39,981 nucleotides of DNA from Gemmatimonadota bacterium. GTDB taxonomy: Bacteria; Gemmatimonadota; Gemmatimonadetes; Longimicrobiales; Gaopeijiaceae. Positions 17,354 through 29,075 of the stretch are shown here, piece after piece. The position numbers and the translations under genes were made by a program. The stretch spans positions 1-39,981 of the forward strand of contig SLFU01000094.1 in the NCBI GenBank assembly GCA_007124095.1, written 5' to 3'. Under the pieces are notes generated by a model. That model did no database searches. It saw only the letters and a program-made list of their open reading frames with translations, and was not told the origin of the DNA. The stretch's first letter is position 1, and every line of letters starts with the position of its first letter.

Positions 17354-18436
17354 ATGACCCCTGAACCTCAGGAAACCCGTCCTCGAAGTATCCGCGCCAC
17401 CGATGCCGAGCCCTCGCCGGTGTCCGGTGGACTGTTTGGACTTCCCCTCCCAGTGCCTGCGAAGGGCATTCTCCGCCACGCTCCGGTGTGGTGTATCCGC
17501 TCCCTGCTCATGGGAGCGGGTCTGATCGCGGCCATTCTGATCCCGGACGGGGAGACCCGGAGCGACGCCGACCAGGCCGACCAGGATGAGAGCCTCAGGT
17601 TCGAAGTCTCGGGCCAGGCGCAGGCCCTGATGGAGGCCCGTTTGCCGATGGAGGTGAACGAAGAGGTGGAGGGATGGATCCATCGCTTCCTCTACCGGGA
17701 CCGGAGGGGCTTCGAGGGGTACCTCGTGCGTGAAGGGCTCTATGGCGAAATGATTCGGGACCGACTCCGAATACGAGGAATGCCGGAGGAGCTCCTCTAC
17801 CTGGCGATGATCGAGTCCGGCTTCTCGGCGACGGCGCTCTCTCCGATGATGGCATCGGGGGTTTGGCAGTTCATGGGCCCGACGGCTCGAGCGTATGGGC
17901 TCACCGTGGATGGGTGGGTCGATGAGCGACGTGACCCGGTGAGGGCCACTGAGGCGGCACTGGACTACCTCGAAGAGCTCTATGGCATCTTCGGCACCTG
18001 GTATCTGGCGGCTGCGGCATATAACGCCGGACCGGCCAGGGTGGCCACCGCTCTCCGGTACCACGGGGCGGCCAAGGGCCAGGGGGAGGCCCTCTACTGG
18101 GAGATCCGGCGCTATCTTCCCGAGGAAACCCGGCAGTATGTGCCGAAGATGCTCGCAGCTACCCTGCTCGCCGAGCAGGCCGAGCACTTCGGGTTCGAGG
18201 TGGAGCGCTCGCTCCCTTACCTCTTCGATCGGGTCCTGGTCCCGGGTGGGACGCCGCTGAGGGAGTTGGCGGAGGCGCTCGACCTGGCTCCGTCGCTCAT
18301 GCGAGACCTCAACCCGCATCTGATTCGCGAGCGGACGCCCCCGGGACGGTCGTCTCTAGTGCGGGTTCCGCAGGGGGAATCGCACCGCTTGGTGGCTTCG
18401 CTGGGCGGTGCCCACACGCGCGGGATGGCCGACTAG
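17354..18436 (+). CDS. Membrane-anchored lytic transglycosylase (MltD-like)
   Basis: Peptidoglycan lytic transglycosylase of the SLT/GH23 fold, 360 residues. An N-terminal signal anchor (about 41-60, core RSLLMGAGLIAAILI) is followed by the catalytic domain: LLYLAMIESGF with catalytic E154, then SGVWQFMGPTARAYGL, RRDPVRATEAALDYLEELY and AAYNAGP, all MltD/SLT hallmarks. The C-terminal part has one weak LysM-like stretch (GTPLRELAEALDLAPSLMRDL) that would bind glycan. Start ATG 17354 has AGGAG 8 bases upstream; GTG 17345 is possible but inside that Shine-Dalgarno. The 241-bp gap upstream shows no convincing -35/-10 pair. Confidence 0.88.
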   Translation: MTPEPQETRPRSIRATDAEPSPVSGGLFGLPLPVPAKGILRHAPVWCIRSLLMGAGLIAAILIPDGETRSDADQADQDESLRFEVSGQAQALMEARLPMEVNEEVEGWIHRFLYRDRRGFEGYLVREGLYGEMIRDRLRIRGMPEELLYLAMIESGFSATALSPMMASGVWQFMGPTARAYGLTVDGWVDERRDPVRATEAALDYLEELYGIFGTWYLAAAAYNAGPARVATALRYHGAAKGQGEALYWEIRRYLPEETRQYVPKMLAATLLAEQAEHFGFEVERSLPYLFDRVLVPGGTPLRELAEALDLAPSLMRDLNPHLIRERTPPGRSSLVRVPQGESHRLVASLGGAHTRGMAD

Positions 18437-18454
18437 GAGAAGCCTTCCGCAGGA

Positions 18455-18490
18455 CCGGACGGCATCTAGCGGCCGGACGGCATTTAGCGG
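18455..18490. repeat. 18-bp tandem duplication across the chorismate mutase stop
   Basis: Two adjacent 18-bp copies, CCGGACGGCATCTAGCGG (18455-18472) and the same with one C to T change (18473-18490). The second copy contains the minus-strand TAA stop of the chorismate mutase gene; because 18 is a multiple of three, the first copy supplies a back-up in-frame TAG. Confidence 0.75.
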
Positions 18491-18813
18491 CTAGGGTCTT
18501 CCTGGGTGGCTCGAGCGAATGCGATGATTCGCCAAATGACGTCCCGGATCATCTCTTCGTCCACCCCGAGCTCCCGGGCCCGGGCCGCGGCCCTTCTCAC
18601 CACCTTGGCTTCTCTGCCCGGGTCCATGACGGGGAGATTCAGCGATTGCTTCAGTCGACCGATCGCGAGAACCAGGTCGCGCCGTTCTCCGATGATCCGG
18701 ATAAGTTGATCATCGACGTCGGTGATCCGCTCCCTGAGGAGTTCCAGCTCCCTCCGGGCCTCGTGTGACGACGACTCATCGTCCCCGAGGATGGGGCCGT
18801 GGCACGGGTTCAT
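18484..18813 (-). CDS. aroQ: Chorismate mutase (AroQ type)
   Basis: All-helical chorismate mutase, which rearranges chorismate to prephenate for Phe/Tyr synthesis. The AroQ helices are visible: LELLRERITDVDDQLIRIIGERRDLVLAIGRLKQ is recognisable in pieces, with active-site R in ELLRERI, K in GRLKQ, and the REAKVVRRA segment, then the final helix EEMIRDVIWRIIAFA. It is a stand-alone domain of 109 residues, not fused to prephenate dehydratase or DAHP synthase. ATG 18813 has AAGGAG 12 bases upstream; GTG 18858 would add 15 residues without an RBS. Confidence 0.88.
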   Translation of the reverse strand: MNPCHGPILGDDESSSHEARRELELLRERITDVDDQLIRIIGERRDLVLAIGRLKQSLNLPVMDPGREAKVVRRAAARARELGVDEEMIRDVIWRIIAFARATQEDPSR

Positions 18814-18926
18814 ACCTGACTCGGGCTCCTTGGCTGAGCGGTTGTGGGCGACGGCCACCGTTCGGGTCGAGCTTCGTCCTTCGCTGTCCGGAACCGAGTG
18901 TGTACTCCATCGGCTCGGTCCGCGAA

Positions 18927-18954
18927 GCTATAGGCGCTTCTCCGGCCAGGTCAA
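18927..18954 (-). promoter_or_regulatory. Sigma70-type promoter for chorismate mutase
   Basis: Minus strand: -35 TTGACC (18954-18949), 16-bp spacer, -10 TATAGC (18932-18927). It lies in the 307-bp divergent region between aroQ and the NfeD gene and would give a leader of roughly 100 bases to ATG 18813. No equally good plus-strand promoter is seen for the NfeD gene; the rest of the region shows nothing recognisable. Confidence 0.55.
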
Positions 18955-19120
18955 GTCGGTCGACGCTGCCCGGGCGATCGGGTTGCCCTTCGGCCTGGAC
19001 CCGCCGCATCCGACGTGGGTAGTGAAGTGCGTGAAGAACGTCCTGTTCACCTCTTTCGGGAGGCGTCCGATCCATCGTTCCGCCCCGGACCAGCACCCGA
19101 ACCGTGAGGTGGTCTGAGCT

Positions 19121-20569
19121 ATGGTGCCCCGCTCGACTTTGATCCTGCTCGCAGGTTTCATCCCTGCGTTTTCCCTTTTTGGGCTCTTGGAGGGAACAGC
19201 GGCTCAGGAGGCCGATCTCCAGGCGACAGATCCGGAGGCTGCGGCGACGCCTTCTGAAGTCGAGCCTCGAAGCGGTCCCGTGTTCCGCGTTCCCATCCAG
19301 GGCGTCATCGAGTTGGGGCTCGCCCCGTTCGTGGAGCGGAGTCTCCGGGAGGCCGCCGAGGAAGGGGCGTCGGTAGTGATCCTGGACATGGACACACCGG
19401 GGGGACGGGTGGACGCTGCGGAACGGATTGCCGACGCGGTGAGCGACTCCGAGATCGAAGTCTACACCTACATCAATCGGCGAGCCCTCTCCGCCGGAGC
19501 GCTGATCGCGCTCTCCTCGCATCGAATCTACATGCGACCCGGATCGATAATGGGCGCCGCCACTCCGGTCACCGGAGACGGTCAGGTGGCTCCAGAGAAG
19601 ATCGTTTCTGCGATGCGAAGCTCCATGCGCTCCCTCGCGGAGGCGCGTGGCCTCGATCCCGCCATAGCCGAAGCGATGGTCGACCCGGAGATCGAGGTCC
19701 CCGGAGTGAGTGCGGCTGGAAGTCTCCTCACTCTGACGATGGAAGAGGCGGTCGAGGTAGACTACGCTCTTTCCGTCTCGCAGTGGGAAGACCTCATGGC
19801 CCAGATCGGGACGGACGGCAACCAGGTTGTCGACCAGGAGGTGAACTGGGCCGAGCGAGTCGTCCGGTTTCTCACACACCCGGTGGTCTCGCCCTTTCTC
19901 CTCTCGCTCGGATTCCTGGGCCTTCTCGTCGAAGTGAGGACACCTGGCGTCGGTCTCGGGGGCCTCGTGGGCGTCGTGGCCCTCGGCCTCTTCTTTGGAT
20001 CCCACTTCATCATCGGGTTGGCGGGGATGGAGGGAATCGTCATCTTCGTGTTGGGGGCGACCCTCGTTCTGGTTGAGGTCTTCCTCCTTCCCGGGATGGG
20101 TGTGTTCGGGATCCTCGGAGCGATGGGGATGCTTGCCGGCGCGTACATGTCCTTGCTGGGCGGTCTGCCCACCACAGGGGACTTTGCGCGGGCCGGTGGA
20201 GTGCTGTCGGCGGCCCTCGTCATGGTCCTCTTGAGCTCGTGGTTCCTTCTCACGCGCTTGCCGGCGAGTCGACGACTCACCAATCTCGGCATCTTCCTGA
20301 GCCAGGAAACGGGGCGAGAGACCGGGTACACGTCGTCCCTGCGCCGAGACGAGCTGATCGGTCGGGACGGGATCGCGCTCACGGACCTGAGACCGGCGGG
20401 GACGGGGGAGTTCAACGAAGAGCGGGTCGATGTGGTCTCGGAATCCGAATGGATTGAGAAGGGGAGCCCGATTCGGATCGTGGCCTCCGAAGGGTACCGT
20501 CATGTCGTCCGGCTCATCCGGGCTCCCGGAGGCGAGAGGAGCGAAATGATGGAGCACGAGGAAGTCTGA
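19121..20569 (+). CDS. NfeD-family membrane serine protease (long form)
   Basis: Long-form NfeD (STOPP/ClpP-class) membrane protease, 482 residues, working with flotillin/stomatin proteins in membrane quality control. A signal peptide (1-28) leads into a SppA/ClpP-like domain with ILDMDTPGGRVD, nucleophile S124 (ALSAGALIAL) and candidate general base K160 (APEKIVSAM), which is the Ser-Lys dyad arrangement. Four or so membrane helices (about 245-385) follow, then the C-terminal NfeD OB-fold (IGRDGIALTDLRPAGTGEF... EWIEKGSPIRIV). The flotillin gene lies 68 bp downstream, the classic partner arrangement. Confidence 0.92.
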   Translation: MVPRSTLILLAGFIPAFSLFGLLEGTAAQEADLQATDPEAAATPSEVEPRSGPVFRVPIQGVIELGLAPFVERSLREAAEEGASVVILDMDTPGGRVDAAERIADAVSDSEIEVYTYINRRALSAGALIALSSHRIYMRPGSIMGAATPVTGDGQVAPEKIVSAMRSSMRSLAEARGLDPAIAEAMVDPEIEVPGVSAAGSLLTLTMEEAVEVDYALSVSQWEDLMAQIGTDGNQVVDQEVNWAERVVRFLTHPVVSPFLLSLGFLGLLVEVRTPGVGLGGLVGVVALGLFFGSHFIIGLAGMEGIVIFVLGATLVLVEVFLLPGMGVFGILGAMGMLAGAYMSLLGGLPTTGDFARAGGVLSAALVMVLLSSWFLLTRLPASRRLTNLGIFLSQETGRETGYTSSLRRDELIGRDGIALTDLRPAGTGEFNEERVDVVSESEWIEKGSPIRIVASEGYRHVVRLIRAPGGERSEMMEHEEV

Positions 20570-20637
20570 AGTCCGACGCGGGGTTGAGAGTCAATCGGCT
20601 GGCGAGAAAACCTGCACAGTGAAAGGGAAGCATTTAC

Positions 20638-21639
20638 ATGGAAGATTTGGTCTTCGGAACCACGACGTTCATTCTGATCGGGATTGTGCTCCTGGTCATC
20701 CTCCTCTTCTGGGCGGTTCCGATCCGTCTCTGGGTCGAGGCGATCTCCGCCGGTACGAGGGTGGGGATCGGCTATCTGATTGGAATGCGGCTGAGGAAGG
20801 TGAATCCCCCCGCTGTGGTTCGGCCCCTGATCTGGGCCACGAAGGCGGGGCTGGACATCGAGGTTGGCGATCTGGAGGCCCACTATCTTGCGGGAGGGCA
20901 GGTCGATCGGGTCGTGAGAGCGCTGATTTCGGCCGACAAGGCGAACATCGACCTTAGCTTTCAACAGGCGGCCGCGATCGATCTCGCGGGAAGGAACGTC
21001 TTCGAAGCCGTTCAGGTCTCCGTCAACCCGAAGGTTATCACCACTCCGAGGGTGGCGGCGATGGCCCGGGACGGCATTCAGCTCGTCGCGATGGCCCGGG
21101 TGACGGTTCGGGCCAACATCAACCGGTTGGTCGGGGGTGCCGGGGAGGAGACCATCCTGGCGAGGGTAGGGGAGGGGATCGTTTCCTCCATCGGCTCGGC
21201 CGACTCCCACAAGGCCGTGCTCGAAAACCCGGACTCCATCTCGAAGACGGTCCTCTCCCGAGGACTGGATTCCGGCACCGCCTTCGAGATTCTCTCCATC
21301 GACATCGCCGATGTCGATGTGGGCAAGAACATCGGCGCCGAGCTCCAGACGGATCAGGCCGAGGCGGACAAGCGGGTCGCTCAGGCTCGGGCCGAGGAAC
21401 GGCGTGCTATGGCGGTCGCGCTCGAGCAGGAGATGCGCGCCAAGGTCCAGGAGATGCGCGCTCGTGTGGTGGAGGCGGAGGCCGAAGTGCCCAAGGCGAT
21501 GGCTGCGGCCTTCCGAGACGGTAATCTCGGGGTCATGGATTACATGCGCTACCGGAACATCGAGTCCGACACTTCGATGCGGTCCTCGATTGCCGGAGAG
21601 GACGAACCGCTCGAGCCGCCCCGATCCGGCGATTCATGA
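20638..21639 (+). CDS. floA: Flotillin-like protein FloA
   Basis: Bacterial flotillin FloA (formerly UPF0365/YqfA) organises functional membrane microdomains. The 333-residue length is normal. A single N-terminal membrane hairpin (about 8-27) is followed by the well-conserved family core: [24 protein letters not shown] in sections, [29 protein letters not shown] and [24 protein letters not shown], then an Ala/Glu-rich coiled-coil (about 235-290) for oligomerisation. An AAGGGAAG Shine-Dalgarno precedes ATG 20638. Its stop overlaps the start of the next gene by ATGA. Confidence 0.95.
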   Translation: MEDLVFGTTTFILIGIVLLVILLFWAVPIRLWVEAISAGTRVGIGYLIGMRLRKVNPPAVVRPLIWATKAGLDIEVGDLEAHYLAGGQVDRVVRALISADKANIDLSFQQAAAIDLAGRNVFEAVQVSVNPKVITTPRVAAMARDGIQLVAMARVTVRANINRLVGGAGEETILARVGEGIVSSIGSADSHKAVLENPDSISKTVLSRGLDSGTAFEILSIDIADVDVGKNIGAELQTDQAEADKRVAQARAEERRAMAVALEQEMRAKVQEMRARVVEAEAEVPKAMAAAFRDGNLGVMDYMRYRNIESDTSMRSSIAGEDEPLEPPRSGDS

Positions 21640-22454
21640 TCGACGGACTTTTCGAGCTCGTCTTCATCCTTCTCATCGTCGTCGCCTCGATCGTCGATGC
21701 GGTGAGCCGCAGTCGGAAGAAACGTCAGCGCATGGAGGAGATGGAGCAGGAGGATCAGGGCGGCTCCACCGCCGCTGCGGAGTCGGAGGAGGCGCCCTAT
21801 CGAGAACCCGAGCCCGTATCTTCCTCCCCGGAGCCGGCAACCGCTACCTCCGATTCGGCCGCAGGTGGGGAAGAGGAGGGTGAGCGAGAGACCGCAGACC
21901 GGATGGTGCCCGAAGACTTCTGGGCGATCCTTACCGGCCAGGCTCCTCCGGATGGACCGACGGAAGGGGAGGCCGGGCAACCGGAAGGGACTTTGGCCGG
22001 AGGGGCGGGGGAGAGAGATGCGGGCGGACGGACCGGACGCGACCCGACACGTGCGACCGAGCGTGAGCTTCCCGAGCAGCCGGTTCGCCGCTCGGACCCG
22101 GATCCTTCGGGCAGTCCACACATTCCAGTCCCCGTCCCCCAGGACCGCTACCGGAGCGAACCCGAACGGCCCTGGGAGACCGAAACGGGCTCGCCAGGTG
22201 GGAGCTTCCCGCATCGCGGACTGTCCCGACGCGCAGAGCGTGAGCGGGATGCGCGTCGGGAGGCGCGAAGGATGCCGGCCTTGCAACCAAGGCGCTCGCG
22301 TTCCACGCGTTACACCGAGCTCCTGAAGTCCGGCGATGTGGAGGAGCTGCGATCGGCGATCGTACTCCGGGAGGTGCTCGGTCCCCCCGCGGCGCTCCGT
22401 CCCCCGGCCGATGCGTGGAGCGACCAGGGGACCAAGCGCGGGCCGGATCGGTGA
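21636..22454 (+). CDS. Membrane-anchored acidic protein in the FloA operon
   Basis: A 272-residue protein of unknown function, translationally coupled to floA (ATGA). One membrane segment at the N-terminus (about 4-23) precedes a basic stop (SRSRKKRQR), then a long low-complexity region rich in Glu, Pro, Gly and Arg (about 30-225) that is probably disordered. A compact C-terminal stretch, [32 protein letters not shown], looks like a conserved helical motif. The yqeZ-floA-yqfB operon of Bacillus also has a third gene, but no sequence likeness is claimed. A scaffold or adaptor at flotillin domains is the inference from context. Confidence 0.72.
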   Translation: MIDGLFELVFILLIVVASIVDAVSRSRKKRQRMEEMEQEDQGGSTAAAESEEAPYREPEPVSSSPEPATATSDSAAGGEEEGERETADRMVPEDFWAILTGQAPPDGPTEGEAGQPEGTLAGGAGERDAGGRTGRDPTRATERELPEQPVRRSDPDPSGSPHIPVPVPQDRYRSEPERPWETETGSPGGSFPHRGLSRRAERERDARREARRMPALQPRRSRSTRYTELLKSGDVEELRSAIVLREVLGPPAALRPPADAWSDQGTKRGPDR

Positions 22455-22477
22455 ACCGTCCCGCGGGTCCTATATAC

Positions 22478-22500
22478 GACTTATAAGACTTATAAGTCTT
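22478..22500. repeat. 9-bp tandem repeat and 16-bp perfect palindrome
   Basis: GACTTATAA occurs twice in tandem (22478-22495), and the second copy forms the left half of the 16-bp perfect palindrome AAGACTTATAAGTCTT (22485-22500). It is a sharply A+T-rich island between the convergent stops of the FloA-operon gene and aconitase. Possible bidirectional termination or protein-binding site. Confidence 0.6.
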
Positions 22501-22502
22501 CC

Positions 22503-25367
<2,865 letters not shown>

Positions 25368-25644
25368 GGTGACTCCTTTGTCTTTCCGGTCCTGGTTGGT
25401 CCGGTCGGTCTGCGATTCGGCTGCCGAAGCCGCGGAGCGCGGGGCGCCCCCATCGGACTCCGACGGAACTCCCCAGTGGGGAGACCCTAACAGTATGAAA
25501 ATCCCGTCTCGAACGACAGGGATCGGGAGGCGGCTACCACTACGGCCGCGACCGCTGACTCGGCGCCCTCTCGATCGTCCATCGTCGTGCATTCGGGAGG
25601 AGCCGGGCGTCCCCGGTACCGACGATCAGGAGGTATAACGGACC

Positions 25645-26277
25645 ATGACTCGATTTTCAGCCCGGACCTGCTTGTGGATGATCTGCGTTCTCGTGCTCCC
25701 TCATCCTGGAGCGGCCCAGCTCGAGGGGCCGCTCCAGGCGGGACTGGAGGTGACGGCGCTGTTCGCGGAGCCGGAGAGGCTACACCTGCGGGTCGGTGAG
25801 TCCGCAACATTCCGGGTGTGGGGCGTCGACGGGAATGGTGAGCCGGTAGCGGCCATCATCCAGGCCTCCGCACCCCGCGACGCTTTGGAGATATCTCCTG
25901 AAGGGGTCACCGGGCGTGCGGTCGGAGAGCACAGAATCACCGCCTCGGTGACGCTCCCGCCGGGATCTGACCGGGAGCCCGTTACCCTCGAGATTCCGGT
26001 GGTCGTCGAGTGGCCCTCGGTCGCCGAGGTCGAGGTGGTAGGTGAGTGCGCAGGCCTCTTGCCGGGTGAGCGGATCGAACTGAGTGCCGTGGCCCGGCAT
26101 CTTGACGGCACGGAGCGGCCGCGAGCCGGCTTTGCTTGGACCGCCTTCGACGATTCGATCGCCTCGGTGGACTCCACGGGTGTGGTGTCGGCGCATGGGA
26201 GGGGGGTGGTAACGATTCACGCGGAGAAGGACGGAGTACGAGGGAGTGTCACCTGCGAGGTTGATCGGGGTCCGTAG
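25645..26277 (+). CDS. Secreted protein with bacterial Ig-like (Big_2) domains
   Basis: A 210-residue exported protein. A signal peptide (about 1-24, ending GAAQ) is followed by two beta-sandwich Ig-like repeats: about 38-120 (RLHLRVGESATFRVWGVDG... ) and about 125-208, where AVARHLDGTERPRAGFAWTAFDDSIASV and GVVSAHGRGVVTIHAEKDG are typical of the Big_2 intimin/invasin-like family. No catalytic motif. An AGGAGGT sits 10 bases before ATG 25645. Cell-surface or adhesion role is inferred from the fold only. Divergent from aconitase and convergent with the M14 peptidase, 22 bp away. Confidence 0.72.
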   Translation: MTRFSARTCLWMICVLVLPHPGAAQLEGPLQAGLEVTALFAEPERLHLRVGESATFRVWGVDGNGEPVAAIIQASAPRDALEISPEGVTGRAVGEHRITASVTLPPGSDREPVTLEIPVVVEWPSVAEVEVVGECAGLLPGERIELSAVARHLDGTERPRAGFAWTAFDDSIASVDSTGVVSAHGRGVVTIHAEKDGVRGSVTCEVDRGP

Positions 26278-26299
26278 CCCTTGCTCTCCGTGCGTGGCC

Positions 26300-28861
26300 T
26301 CAGAAGGCCGGCATGAGGAGGAGCGCGTTTGTGTAAAGGAGATAGCCGGAGTACCAGAAGCCCCGAAAGAGGGGATCGTCGGCGAAGAGGATGACCTGCC
26401 CCGACCCCAGCCTTCGATGGGCGAGCCAGGCGCTGCGGTCAAGGCGCTCGAGATTGTCCTCTGAGATCACACCGCTGATGCGGTTCACCCCTTCGGGAAA
26501 GAAGGCGACCGATTCGAAGCTCTCCGCGGGCTCGAATCCCACTCCCGAGGAGAGAACGAAGAGGCGATCGTCTGCCTGGGCGGCTCCGGCGCCGAACACG
26601 ATCGGGTGGCGAGGATCCACCGAAACCTGGAGGATCGTGCCGGGAATCCGGTCCCTCCACTGTTGAATCTCTCGCTCTTCACGGGTCATGAGAGCCCGTG
26701 CGAGTCGCTCGTCACGGTCCGGGTCGTCCTCCTCCAGGCGGACGCGCTCTTCCACTCCGGCGATGGGCTGGGCGAGGCTGCGTGCCGCTCCCGCGATGGC
26801 TACGAGGGTGCCGCCACCCCGGACCCACGCCTCCAGCGCCGATAGGCCGGGTTGGCCGAGCTCGCCCTGGGGGCTCCCGGAGGGGACGATGATGACGTCG
26901 TAGACGGAGAGGTCGAGAGACAGGACATCGGAGAGGTTCACCACGTCGAAGGGAACATCCAGGACCTTCTCCAAGAAGTGCCAGTGGGTTCCGAATCCGG
27001 TGGCCGAGGTGCCCTCACCACCGAGGAGAGCGATTCTCGGGAGTCGCAGGGAGGCCGCATCACCGGTGCCCAGATCGGGGCCGGTCGCGGTCAACCCCGT
27101 GGCGATTGGGGTCACGAGGCCGGCCAGCCCCGAGCCTTCCAGGCGTGCGTCCAGCTCCTCGTTTCGACCCCGGGGAAAGAAGACCGTCCCCCGAGGGTAG
27201 AGGATTCCATCGATGGAGAAGGTGTCGGCCATTACGATGGCGCGGCCCTCCCCTTCCATAAACCGGACCAATCCAGGGGCGCTCGAGAAGGATGGCGGGA
27301 GGAGGTATCCGTAGCTTCCCCGTGCCGAAAGTGGCGCTTCAAGGGGCGACGGGGCCTCCGTGACCGAGCTCCATGCGCCGCTCACGTCACCCGTCGCGGA
27401 GTGGGCTTCCACGCCATAGACGAAGGGCAGCGCCCAAGCGGTGATATCGTACGAAAACGTGGCGTCGAGGAGGTTGTCGGGTCGCAGAAGAGCTCCCGCC
27501 AGGCGGCCCCGTGGCTGCCGAGCCCTCACCCGGTGCGTTCCGGCGGGGAAGGTCGAGCGGGATTCGAAGCCTGGGTGCGGAACGGCGTCCACCTCGGTCT
27601 CCGCATCGGCGCGTTCCACCTCGATCTGGTGCGTCCTGAGAAAGGCAACCAGCGATTCGAGCCGTGAATCGTCCCGACCCGGCACGAGATAGATGTCCTC
27701 CAGGCCGTCGTCGATGTTTCGATGGAACTCCGCGAAGCCCAGGAGGAGGTCCGTCTTCCCCTCGGCGGCCGTCCGGATCGTTGCATTCCCGGTCGTCCGG
27801 TGGCCGAACGCCCTGTCCCGGAGGGTGAGGAGGGTCCCGTCCGGCCTTTCGATCTGGAGCCCCCCGAACCCGCCGCCCCCCTGCTCATAGGTCATTCCCA
27901 CCGCTCCCAGGAGACCGGGCCACGAGTCCCCATAGCCGGGATAGAAGAGGTCGAACTCCTGGCCCGTATAGTAGAGTAGGCCTTCCCGGTCCATCGCCTC
28001 GGCGTTCCCCCGACCGAATCGGAGCCCCCAGTCCAGGATGTGATCGGTGAATATGGGGTTTACCGGGTCCGAGGGAGGGAAGAAGAAGTAGGTGGACGTA
28101 TGTCCCATCTCGTGGAAGTCCACGTGCACCTGCGGATTCCAGTGATGGTATCGGACCAGTCGATCCCGAGTCTCACTCTGACTCAGCCATGCCCAGTCCC
28201 GGTTGAGGTCGAAGAGGTAGTGGTTGAACCGTCCACCCGGCCAGGGCTCCCGTCTCTCGCGGAGTTCGGGGTTGGGGTTCGCACGGGCGACGGAGGCCTG
28301 TCGGAAGAAGTTGACGTAACGATCCCGGCCGTCCGGGTTCGCGGCTGGATCCATCACGATGATGACCGAATCGAGGACCGTGCGAACCGACTCGTGGTTG
28401 GAGGCGAGGTCGTGCGCCGTCCACATCGCGGATTCAGGGGAAGCGCTCTCGTTCCCGTGGATCCCGTACGTAAAGTAGAGGATCGCCGGGTTCGACTCGG
28501 CGATCACGCGCGCGCGCTCTCCGGGGGTGTCGGGGTCGATGAGCTCCCGGTTGAGCTGGATGATCTCGTCGATTCGTGTGCGGTGCTCCGGGCTCGCGAT
28601 TACCACCTGCAGCAGGGGACGACCCTCGGGGGTCACACCGTAGCTGTCCAGCGAGACCAGGTCGGAGGCTTCCGAAAGGGCCCGCATGTAGCGTTCCACT
28701 CCCGCGACATCCGTGAAACGCTCCCCGATCTCGTAGCCCAACACCTCCTCCGGTGAGGGTGCCGTTGCGGAGCCGGTGGTCTGCGAGAGAAGTCCGAGGG
28801 GCAGGAGGCTCAGGACCAGAGCGGAGGCCACCGCCCTGAGAGGTGGTCTGTCGGGGATCAT
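26300..28861 (-). CDS. Secreted M14-family zinc carboxypeptidase
   Basis: Exported metallopeptidase of 853 residues. A signal peptide (1-26) leads to an M14 carboxypeptidase domain (about 40-370) with the zinc site H135-x2-E138 (YGIHGNES), the segment DPAANPDGRDRY, the candidate third ligand H250 (VDFHEMG) and catalytic glutamate E326 (MTYEQGG). The second half has a glutamine-amidotransferase-like fold (about 610-720, e.g. YDVIIVPSGSPQGEL and LEAWVRGGGTLVAIAG) and a final beta-rich part. Large M14 proteins with such a tail are frequent in Gemmatimonadota and Bacteroidota and probably digest peptides in the periplasm or outside. No near neighbour in an operon. Confidence 0.9.
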   Translation of the reverse strand: MIPDRPPLRAVASALVLSLLPLGLLSQTTGSATAPSPEEVLGYEIGERFTDVAGVERYMRALSEASDLVSLDSYGVTPEGRPLLQVVIASPEHRTRIDEIIQLNRELIDPDTPGERARVIAESNPAILYFTYGIHGNESASPESAMWTAHDLASNHESVRTVLDSVIIVMDPAANPDGRDRYVNFFRQASVARANPNPELRERREPWPGGRFNHYLFDLNRDWAWLSQSETRDRLVRYHHWNPQVHVDFHEMGHTSTYFFFPPSDPVNPIFTDHILDWGLRFGRGNAEAMDREGLLYYTGQEFDLFYPGYGDSWPGLLGAVGMTYEQGGGGFGGLQIERPDGTLLTLRDRAFGHRTTGNATIRTAAEGKTDLLLGFAEFHRNIDDGLEDIYLVPGRDDSRLESLVAFLRTHQIEVERADAETEVDAVPHPGFESRSTFPAGTHRVRARQPRGRLAGALLRPDNLLDATFSYDITAWALPFVYGVEAHSATGDVSGAWSSVTEAPSPLEAPLSARGSYGYLLPPSFSSAPGLVRFMEGEGRAIVMADTFSIDGILYPRGTVFFPRGRNEELDARLEGSGLAGLVTPIATGLTATGPDLGTGDAASLRLPRIALLGGEGTSATGFGTHWHFLEKVLDVPFDVVNLSDVLSLDLSVYDVIIVPSGSPQGELGQPGLSALEAWVRGGGTLVAIAGAARSLAQPIAGVEERVRLEEDDPDRDERLARALMTREEREIQQWRDRIPGTILQVSVDPRHPIVFGAGAAQADDRLFVLSSGVGFEPAESFESVAFFPEGVNRISGVISEDNLERLDRSAWLAHRRLGSGQVILFADDPLFRGFWYSGYLLYTNALLLMPAF

Positions 28862-29075
28862 GGCTTCCGAGGTGTCGGTCCTGGGCGAGAGCTCACGGAA
28901 GACCCGGGCCGGCGCCCCGAGCTACCGAACTGAACCGCAAGGTATTTCCGTGGTACGAGGTGTGGCAACCGGCGGCATGCGAGGGCGCGATCCTTCTCCG
29001 GAACGAGCCGTGGACGGGGGGAGCGTCAGTGACCGGGCACATCCACGATTGCCACGGTGGAAGGGGGGACGACGA

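Noticed and set aside
18928-19161. 77-codon minus-strand frame over the aroQ/NfeD divergent region
   Set aside because: It overlaps the signal peptide of the NfeD gene and the aroQ promoter and has no ribosome binding site or family likeness.
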